From NCBI GenBank assembly GCA_902491895.1, contig CABUJH010000059.1, positions 1-10,733 on the forward strand: a stretch of DNA of 10,733 bases, read 5' to 3'. This DNA comes from an uncultured Collinsella sp. (lineage in GTDB: Bacteria; Actinomycetota; Coriobacteriia; Coriobacteriales; Coriobacteriaceae). The notes beneath the pieces are model-generated. The model made no database searches, was not told the origin of the DNA, and saw only the letters and a list, made by a program, of their open reading frames with translations. The position numbers and the translations under genes were made by a program. The first letter of the stretch is position 1; each line of letters starts with the position of its first letter. Positions 1-4,506 of this stretch are shown in pieces.

Positions 1-1
1 T

Positions 2-22
2 GGGAGGCCAGGGCGCCGCTGA
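2..22 (+). CDS. Possible 3' end of an upstream gene (partial)
   Basis: One plus-strand frame closes with TGA at 20-22, reading Gly-Arg-Pro-Gly-Arg-Arg-stop, and a strong plus-strand terminator follows at 62-89. This would fit the last codons of a gene that starts left of the window. Too little is visible to name it. The upstream unit could also end in a structured RNA, because 24-44 can form short overlapping GC-rich hairpins. The other two plus frames run open through the terminator, which argues against them. Confidence 0.25.
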   Translation, partial: GRPGRR

Positions 23-61
23 CCGGTGGACGGCACCGAGCCGTACGCTTGAACTTGGAAG

Positions 62-89
62 GGGGAGGCCTCGCGGCCTCCCCTTTTTT
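62..89 (+). terminator. Rho-independent terminator of the upstream unit
   Basis: A perfect 9-bp GC-rich stem (62-70 with 75-83) closes a TCGC tetraloop and is followed at once by six T (84-89). This is a textbook intrinsic terminator for transcription entering from the left. On the minus strand only a short TT follows the stem, so it would act weakly on the convergent gene at 154-621. Confidence 0.93.
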
Positions 90-153
90 GCGTTTACCGG
101 GCATAAATGACTCATTTACGCCAGACGATTTAATTCTTTTTGGTATTGAGCTT

Positions 154-621
154 TTATTTAAAGACAATAAAACGAATAACAAGGGCAACTGCTATGGATG
201 CAATGATCAAAAGCAGGATTGTCAGTCGATGCTGCTTGCGTCGTTTACTTGACGAAACGAAGATTGATTTTCCCTGTTTTGGCGTTTCGAGATAGCGAGC
301 CGAATGCGTCAAGGTTTGCTTTGGTCGAGGACCTCTTTGTTGATGAGCGGCGGATGCTTTCATCGGCTCATCACTAGCTGCGCTGTTTTTAGATAATGGT
401 GCGTCTTTCAGATATACAGGGTCTCCCGAGGCGACGCCCATATGTTTACGTCCCGTTTGGGCATCCTCGAGCGTTTGATATCGATTTCTCGTCACATACT
501 CGGGCTCCGGATCATTAATGGGCTCTTGCGAGATGTGGGGGCGATGGAACCGTGGCGGCTGCGTGGAAGTATCTTCCCCCTGCGTCGGCATAAACATATT
601 GTTCTGGTTTTGGTCGTCCAT
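154..621 (-). CDS. Hypothetical protein with a C-terminal membrane anchor
   Basis: I do not recognise this 155-residue protein. Residues 1-131 are polar and rich in Gln, Asn, Pro, Ser and Lys, with no obvious folded domain. A basic patch, KRRKQHR at 126-132, directly precedes a hydrophobic stretch (about 133-154) that ends the protein. Under the positive-inside rule this predicts a cytoplasmic N-terminal region tethered by one C-terminal helix. The start is supported by AAAGGG shortly upstream and by a TACAAT element (661-666 on the minus strand) 39 bases before the ATG. Base composition is lower in G+C than the neighbours: 29 of 60 bases at 181-240, against 40 of 60 at 5161-5220 in ftsH. The gene stands alone, converging on the terminator at 62-89. 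The coding call is fairly secure because the membrane segment and the promoter and RBS signals agree; the function is unknown. Confidence 0.72.
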   Translation of the reverse strand: MDDQNQNNMFMPTQGEDTSTQPPRFHRPHISQEPINDPEPEYVTRNRYQTLEDAQTGRKHMGVASGDPVYLKDAPLSKNSAASDEPMKASAAHQQRGPRPKQTLTHSARYLETPKQGKSIFVSSSKRRKQHRLTILLLIIASIAVALVIRFIVFK

Positions 622-660
622 GATGCCCTTTAGCTCGTTACCAACAACGTGTACGCGCTC

Positions 661-666
661 ATTGTA
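661..666 (-). promoter_or_regulatory. Predicted -10 element (TACAAT) for the gene at 154-621
   Basis: Read on the minus strand, TACAAT lies 39 bases before the ATG, a usual position for a sigma-70-type -10 box. I see no good -35 hexamer at 16-18 bases. The same hexamer recurs ahead of other genes in this window. Confidence 0.4.
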
Positions 667-686
667 AGCCCCTTGTTATTTGTAGC

Positions 687-718
687 TGGGGACATACTCG
701 GTATTTAAGCTCTGGTTC
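687..718. repeat. Possible decayed copy of the 6717-6778 inverted repeat
   Basis: Positions 687-698 match the left arm of the large inverted repeat in 11 of 12 bases (TGGGGACATACT against TGGGGACAGACT). Positions 703-709 carry ATTTAAG, as in its right arm, followed by CTCTGG where the intact copy has TCTGTC. The inner stem and loop would be deleted. The match is partial and the call tentative. It lies in the intergenic region between the minus-strand gene and hsp20. Confidence 0.3.
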
Positions 719-726
719 AAAGAACC
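714..726. repeat. Short palindrome GGTTC-AAA-GAACC
   Basis: Perfect 5-bp arms flank AAA in the divergent gap between the membrane-anchored protein gene and hsp20. It could be a small operator or chance. It overlaps the end of the possible decayed repeat. It matches neither the CIRCE nor the HAIR heat-shock operator consensus. Confidence 0.25.
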
Positions 727-803
727 TTAACCTTCCTAAAACCTGAGTCATACGCACTTAGATATGCTTATAGTACTGGACTCAAAAAACTTTATAGTCG
801 ATG

Positions 804-832
804 TATATATGAGCACTTGGTGGGCATATATA
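804..832. promoter_or_regulatory. Inverted repeat upstream of hsp20 (TATATATG-N13-CATATATA)
   Basis: Perfect 8-bp AT-rich arms at 804-811 and 825-832 lie 66 bases before the hsp20 start. The surrounding sequence (769-833) contains several TATAGT or TATATA strings that could serve as -10 boxes, though I find no matching -35. The repeat may be an operator overlapping the promoter or part of the 5' leader. The remainder of the 622-898 gap shows no gene. Confidence 0.35.
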
Positions 833-882
833 AGAGCGTCAAAAGAAGTCCCAGTCACCTGGAAGATGACTCGGCAGTCCTT

Positions 883-890
883 AAAAGGAG
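883..890 (+). promoter_or_regulatory. Ribosome binding site fixing the hsp20 start
   Basis: AAAAGGAG lies eight bases before the ATG at 899. This selects 899 over an in-frame ATG at 764, whose extra 45 residues are AT-rich, unlike any Hsp20 N terminus, and have no RBS. Confidence 0.8.
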
Positions 891-898
891 TGGTAAAC

Positions 899-1330
899 AT
901 GGCAAGCATGGTTCCTTATCGTTCGGTTTTTGGCGTTCGTCCTTCTGCTAGCTCGTTGTTCGATCTGTTTGATGATATGACCGACCTTGCAAACAACTCG
1001 ATTGCTTCCAAGGCGTTCCCCGTTGACGTTGAGGATAAGGGCGACGGCTATGAGGTCAAGGCTTATCTGACCGGCGTCGCCAAGGACGATATCGATGTCG
1101 AGCTTAACGAGGGCCGTCTGTCCATTAGCGTGAATGTCGAGGAAGACGAGGAGAACGAGGGCAAGAACTTCCTGCAGAAGGAGTTCAACTCGTACAGCGC
1201 GACGCGTGGCGTGTATCTAAAGGACGCTTCGAGCGAGGGCCTCTCGGCTAAGTACGCTGACGGCATCCTGACCGTTACGGTTCCCAAGATCGTCGAGAAG
1301 AAGAACGTTACGAAGATCTCCATCGACTAA
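899..1330 (+). CDS. Small heat shock protein, Hsp20/alpha-crystallin family
   Basis: This 143-residue protein is a cytoplasmic ATP-independent holdase that binds unfolding proteins during stress. The N-terminal arm (about 1-38) contains SLFDLFDDM, typical of the aromatic and hydrophobic arm of bacterial Hsp20. The alpha-crystallin domain spans about 40-130, opening with FPVDVEDKGDGYEVKAYLTG and closing with the family signature ADGILTVTVPK at 120-130. The tail ends in KISID, whose I-x-I (140-142) is the motif that docks into neighbouring subunits in oligomers. An acidic stretch (EEDEENEG, 81-88) fills the loop between strands. Length is normal for the class. The gene is monocistronic, bounded by the terminator at 1357-1404. 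Regulation is not clear: there is no recognisable CIRCE or HAIR box, but inverted repeats lie upstream. Confidence 0.95.
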   Translation: MASMVPYRSVFGVRPSASSLFDLFDDMTDLANNSIASKAFPVDVEDKGDGYEVKAYLTGVAKDDIDVELNEGRLSISVNVEEDEENEGKNFLQKEFNSYSATRGVYLKDASSEGLSAKYADGILTVTVPKIVEKKNVTKISID

Positions 1331-1356
1331 CTTCGTTGGTGTTCTGCGCTATTAAA

Positions 1357-1404
1357 AGACAGCAAAAGGGGCTGGGAAGCGATTCTCGGCCCCTTTTGCT
1401 GTCT
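1357..1404. terminator. Bidirectional terminator between hsp20 and walJ
   Basis: A perfect 15-bp stem (1357-1371 with 1390-1404; arms AGACAGCAAAAGGGG and its complement) encloses an 18-base loop. On the minus strand TTTTAAT follows the stem directly, giving a classical terminator for walJ. On the plus strand the T run is internal to the 3' arm, so the shorter GGGG/CCCC hairpin followed by TTTT could end hsp20 transcription. Confidence 0.9.
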
Positions 1405-1412
1405 AGGACAGT

Positions 1413-2222
1413 CTATTGAATGGTTGCCGGTTGATACTGACTCGCAGGGCGTATCGAGAGTTTTCGCGATCCTTGGAGAAGGGTTGCGGAGCTGCCGACC
1501 TCGTCATCCAGAGTTGCGGCCAGAGTTTTGGCATAGCTTTTGACGGTAAGGCTCGGACGATTGTTATCTTGGCTGATATGCATGGCAATGAGCTGTTCGG
1601 TGCGATCGGTAACAAGTTCGCGCGCGGCTTCGGCGGCTTGGCCATTGGAGAGGTGTCCCCTTGCAGACAGGATGCGCTCCTGAAGAAAGCGGGGATATTC
1701 TCCCTCGCGCAGCATGGTCACATCGTGGTTGCTTTCGAGCGCGAGGACTCGACAATCTTTGAGGGTGTTCATGGCTTGGCTCGATAGCTCTCCGGTGTCG
1801 GTGGCAAAGCCGATGGAATCATCGAGGGTGTCGAATCGATAGCCGACTGGATTGATGACATCGTGTGACGTTGAGTAGGTTTGCACGTGGATGCCGGCAA
1901 TGGATAGGGTGTCACCGGGATCGAATTCCTCGACAGGCAGATGCGAAAGATTTTCTTTGCTCGAAAGAGTGCCCCTGCTGGCAAAGAGGGGGCCGTGCCA
2001 GTGCTTGCACCAGACATCGAGGCCCTTGATGTGATCGCTATGCTCATGAGTAATGAGAAGAGCCGAGACGTTGTCTGCCGAGAGCCTCAGTTCTGCCATG
2101 CGCTTTAATGTCTCGCGGCGAGACAGTCCGTCATCGACCATAATGAGCCCCTGCGGGCCCTCGATGAGTGCGCAGTTGCCTTTAGAGCCACTGCCGAGGA
2201 TATGAAGGTGCAGACGAGACAT
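1413..2222 (-). CDS. walJ: WalJ/YycJ-type metallo-beta-lactamase-fold protein
   Basis: This 269-residue MBL-fold hydrolase has the features of the YycJ/WalJ family, whose members are reported as 5'-3' DNA exonucleases linked to mismatch repair or cell-wall homeostasis. Visible motifs are the family opening LGSGSKGN (9-16), the metal-binding THEHSDH (58-64: H59, H61, D63, H64), STSHD (117-121), TDTG (141-144), LESNHD (162-167), GHLSN (189-193) and HISQDNN (215-221). The start was placed at MSRLHLHILGSGSKGN, because the fold begins there and the in-frame upstream ATG would overlap the divergent tilS RBS. The ribosome binding site is weak (TTTGGAATC). In B. subtilis the homologue lies in the walRK operon; here no walRK genes are adjacent and it is divergent from tilS. 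Family assignment is firm; the exact substrate is inferred. Confidence 0.9.
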   Translation of the reverse strand: MSRLHLHILGSGSKGNCALIEGPQGLIMVDDGLSRRETLKRMAELRLSADNVSALLITHEHSDHIKGLDVWCKHWHGPLFASRGTLSSKENLSHLPVEEFDPGDTLSIAGIHVQTYSTSHDVINPVGYRFDTLDDSIGFATDTGELSSQAMNTLKDCRVLALESNHDVTMLREGEYPRFLQERILSARGHLSNGQAAEAARELVTDRTEQLIAMHISQDNNRPSLTVKSYAKTLAATLDDEVGSSATLLQGSRKLSIRPASQYQPATIQ

Positions 2223-2236
2223 AAGATTCCAAAGGA

Positions 2237-2267
2237 TACAATGGGTGCGGACGAATAGAGGAGGAAG
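2237..2267 (+). promoter_or_regulatory. Predicted tilS -10 box and strong ribosome binding site
   Basis: TACAAT at 2237-2242 lies 28 bases before the tilS ATG, and the purine-rich GAGGAGGAAG at 2258-2267 is a strong Shine-Dalgarno sequence fixing the start at 2271. No clear -35 is seen. The whole 48-base gap is shared with the divergent walJ promoter, so the two transcripts must start very close together or overlap. Confidence 0.45.
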
Positions 2268-2270
2268 CAA

Positions 2271-3809
2271 ATGCCTACGGTATCTCAGCATTATGGACAC
2301 CATGCCGTGCCTGGGGCAGTCGATGAGACCCGGACGAGGCAGCAGGCTGCTCCTGTCGTGCTCATGGTATCAGGCGGCGCGGACTCGACGGCACTGCTTC
2401 TTATGGCGTGCACATCAAAGCTGGATATCCAAGACGGACGCGGTGTCGCCCCCATTGCTCGCGAGCGCCTGCATGTGCTGCATGTAAACCATCATCTGCG
2501 CGGCAAGGCGTCCGATGGCGACGAGGCCTTTGTGCGTGAGCTCTGCGCGCAATATGGTTTACCGCTGTGTGTGGAGCACGCTTATTTTGATGGGGAGTCG
2601 GGCAATATTGAGGCCGCGGCCCGCGAGGTGCGCTATGCCGCGGCGCGGAGGTATGTTCGCGAGCTCTGCGCCCAGACGGGGGCACCGCGAACGGCGGCTC
2701 GTATCTGCACCGCGCACACGTCTTCGGATCGCGCGGAAACGTTTTTGATGAACGCGATTAAGGGTTCGGGGCCCGCTGGCCTATCGAGCATTCCTCGCCG
2801 GAGGAATATCGTGGTGCGTCCCTTGCTCGACCTAACTCATGGCGAGCTCGTGGGCTATCTACAGGTACATGGTCAGCCGTGGCGTGAAGACGAGAGCAAT
2901 GAGGATATCTCGTATCTGCGAAACTACGTGCGCCATCGAGTGATGCCGGTGGTGGCACAGCGTAATGCGAGCGTGTGCAAGACGATTGGCGCCGCCTGTG
3001 AGATCTTGGGTGATGAAGATGCGTTTCTATCCCAGCTGTCGGCACAGGCGTTTCGAAGCTGCTTGCGCAAGGAGGCGGCGGGCGCACTGGTGCTCGACGC
3101 CAGGCGCCTTGCTGCGGCCGAGGTGGTAATCGCGCGGCGCATCGTGCGACTGGCGATCAAACGCATCGATCCGGACGCTCGTCCCGAGATGCGACATGTT
3201 GAGCGAGTCCTTTCCTGCGTTGCCGAGGGTGCCGGCTCGGTCACGCTTCCGGCGGGAATTGACGCGCGCGTTGAGTTTGGCATGTTGGCGTTTAAAGCTC
3301 CGGTGGCTCGCGAGGGCCTGGTCGCGGACTGGGTTACCGTGCCCGGTCGTTTGCCGTTGGGCGGGGGACGTATGCTGGTCACAGAGCCGATGGCCGTTGA
3401 ACCGGGATGCGATATCGTGCGCCGCGCCCGTGAGCTTGCGGCTGCCGGGGAAGTGACAGCTTTGGTAGACGCGGCTGCCCTGGGTTTTGCCGACAGCGAT
3501 AGTGAGCGGATCCTGGCGGGCTCGCGTGGCGAGATCCCTGCCGAGGCGCGATTGGCGCGCCTGTGGGTGGACGGTCCCGCACCGGGAGACGTGATGTGCC
3601 CGTTAGGGATGAGTGGTCGAAGCAAGAAAGTATCCGACTTGCTAGGTGAGGCTCGCATTCCCGTTTCCGAGCGCGCCGGCGTGCCCATGGTGAGGACGGC
3701 GCCGGGGGGTGCCGTGGTGTGGGTCGCCGGAGTTCGCGCGGACGAGCGTTTTAAGTGCACGGCCGCAACGCGCGTGGCGTATCTGCTCCGCGTGGTCGAT
3801 GCGGAATAG
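2271..3809 (+). CDS. tilS: tRNA(Ile)-lysidine synthase TilS
   Basis: TilS attaches lysine to C34 of the CAU-anticodon tRNA(Ile) using ATP, forming lysidine so that the tRNA reads AUA and is charged with isoleucine. The 512-residue protein shows the PP-loop ATP pyrophosphatase motif SGGADS (34-39), then HVNHHLRG (71-78), AHTSSDRAETFLMNAIKGSG (148-167), corresponding to the usual AHHADDxAET block, and the RNYVRHRVMP segment (217-226) typical of TilS. The C-terminal domain ends with GEARIPVSERAGVPMV and a WVAGVRADERF block, as expected for the substrate-binding part. Length is within the range of bacterial TilS carrying both C-terminal domains. The strong RBS at 2258-2267 fixes the start. It precedes hpt and ftsH in the conserved tilS-hpt-ftsH order, but a 147-base gap with its own promoter signals separates it from hpt. 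Position 151-152 (SS) departs from the common AD of the family. Confidence 0.95.
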   Translation: MPTVSQHYGHHAVPGAVDETRTRQQAAPVVLMVSGGADSTALLLMACTSKLDIQDGRGVAPIARERLHVLHVNHHLRGKASDGDEAFVRELCAQYGLPLCVEHAYFDGESGNIEAAAREVRYAAARRYVRELCAQTGAPRTAARICTAHTSSDRAETFLMNAIKGSGPAGLSSIPRRRNIVVRPLLDLTHGELVGYLQVHGQPWREDESNEDISYLRNYVRHRVMPVVAQRNASVCKTIGAACEILGDEDAFLSQLSAQAFRSCLRKEAAGALVLDARRLAAAEVVIARRIVRLAIKRIDPDARPEMRHVERVLSCVAEGAGSVTLPAGIDARVEFGMLAFKAPVAREGLVADWVTVPGRLPLGGGRMLVTEPMAVEPGCDIVRRARELAAAGEVTALVDAAALGFADSDSERILAGSRGEIPAEARLARLWVDGPAPGDVMCPLGMSGRSKKVSDLLGEARIPVSERAGVPMVRTAPGGAVVWVAGVRADERFKCTAATRVAYLLRVVDAE

Positions 3810-3860
3810 CGTCCCACGCCTGCTATTCTGTGCGACGTTGACGGTATTCCCGCGCTGATG

Positions 3861-3891
3861 GCGCACGGGCTGGTAAATTTATCCCGTGCGC
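3861..3891. repeat. 9-bp perfect inverted repeat at the predicted hpt promoter
   Basis: GCGCACGGG (3861-3869) and CCCGTGCGC (3883-3891) are perfect inverted copies around a 13-base AT-rich spacer. The right arm abuts the extended -10 at 3892-3900 and the repeat covers the -35 region. No T run follows, so it is not an ordinary terminator for tilS. An operator or a transcript hairpin are the two readings. Confidence 0.6.
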
Positions 3892-3900
3892 TGCTAGAAT
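3892..3900 (+). promoter_or_regulatory. Predicted extended -10 promoter (TGCTAGAAT) for hpt-ftsH
   Basis: TGC-TAGAAT fits the TGn extended -10 form, which tolerates a poor -35; the hexamer 17 bases upstream (GGTAAA) is indeed poor. The leader to the hpt start would be about 50 bases. A similar string, TGCTATTCTGTG, occurs at 3821-3832, so a second start site is possible. Confidence 0.45.
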
Positions 3901-3956
3901 GTGTAGTTCGCGTCCATACGGCGGTGTGTGGGCGATAAGCACAAGAAAGGGTTGTC

Positions 3957-4505
3957 ATGGCTTCTCAACATCCGGATATCGAGAAGGTTCTGTTCACGCA
4001 GGAGGATATCGACGGTATCGTCTCTCGCCTAGGCGAGCAGATTACTCGCGACTACGCGGGTAAGGATCTGGTGCTGATTGCGGTCCTGCGCGGCGCCGTG
4101 GTCTTTATGGGCGACCTGATGCGTAAGATCGAGCTGCCGACCAACATCGATTTCATGGCTGTTTCGAGCTATGGCGACGGTGTGAAGTCCTCGGGTATCG
4201 TGCGTATCATTAAGGACCTGGATATCGACATCCGCGGTCGCGACGTGCTGATCGTCGAGGACATTCTGGACTCGGGCCTGACGCTCAAGTATCTGATGAA
4301 GAACCTCGAGAGCCGCAAGCCCGCTTCTCTGGAGGTCGCCGCCTTCCTGTGGAAGGACGTTGAGGACCGCGTCTCGGCCATCACGCCCAAGTATGTTGGA
4401 ACCCATTGCCCCGATGCCTTTGTGGTGGGCTACGGCCTCGACTATGCCGAGCGCTATCGCAACCTTCCGTATCTGGGCATTTTGAAACCGGAGGTTTATT
4501 CGTAA
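3957..4505 (+). CDS. hpt: Hypoxanthine (guanine) phosphoribosyltransferase
   Basis: This cytoplasmic purine salvage enzyme makes IMP, and probably GMP, from the free base and PRPP. The 182-residue protein is of normal length. Visible motifs are the LRGA loop (44-47) that contacts pyrophosphate, the SYG of the flexible catalytic loop (71-73), the PRPP-binding signature VLIVEDILDSG (97-107) with acidic residues E101 and D102, and the purine-site region DAFVVGYGLDYAERYRNLPY (153-172). The start follows AGAAAGGG at a suitable distance. The gene ends one base before the ftsH start, so the two are surely co-transcribed and may be translationally coupled. This hpt-ftsH pairing is widely conserved in Gram-positive bacteria. 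Specificity for hypoxanthine over guanine cannot be read from sequence alone. Confidence 0.96.
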   Translation: MASQHPDIEKVLFTQEDIDGIVSRLGEQITRDYAGKDLVLIAVLRGAVVFMGDLMRKIELPTNIDFMAVSSYGDGVKSSGIVRIIKDLDIDIRGRDVLIVEDILDSGLTLKYLMKNLESRKPASLEVAAFLWKDVEDRVSAITPKYVGTHCPDAFVVGYGLDYAERYRNLPYLGILKPEVYS

Positions 4506-4506
4506 G

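Noticed and set aside
24..44. Resemblance of the GGCACCGAG hairpin to the end of a Cas9 tracrRNA
   Set aside because: The likeness is limited to a short GC-rich stem. There are no cas genes, repeats or anti-repeats nearby.
49..252. 67-codon plus-strand open frame at the left edge
   Set aside because: It crosses the terminator hairpin at 62-89 and overlaps the end of the opposing membrane-anchored protein gene.
740..786. CTGAGT and ACTCAA as a possible HspR (HAIR) site
   Set aside because: The half-sites are about 30 bases apart instead of the 7 of the consensus, and each has mismatches.
764..898. 45-residue N-terminal extension of Hsp20 from ATG 764
   Set aside because: There is no RBS at 764, the sequence is AT-rich, and AAAAGGAG marks the start at 899.
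1881..1896. CACGTG at about 1886 within walJ as a second parS site
   Set aside because: Only the 6-base core and three flanking bases match (9 of 16), as expected by chance.
2924..3958. 344-codon minus-strand open frame opposite tilS
   Set aside because: Its Ser/Thr/Ala/Arg-rich composition is typical of an antisense shadow of a GC-rich gene. It would also cover the tilS-hpt promoter region.
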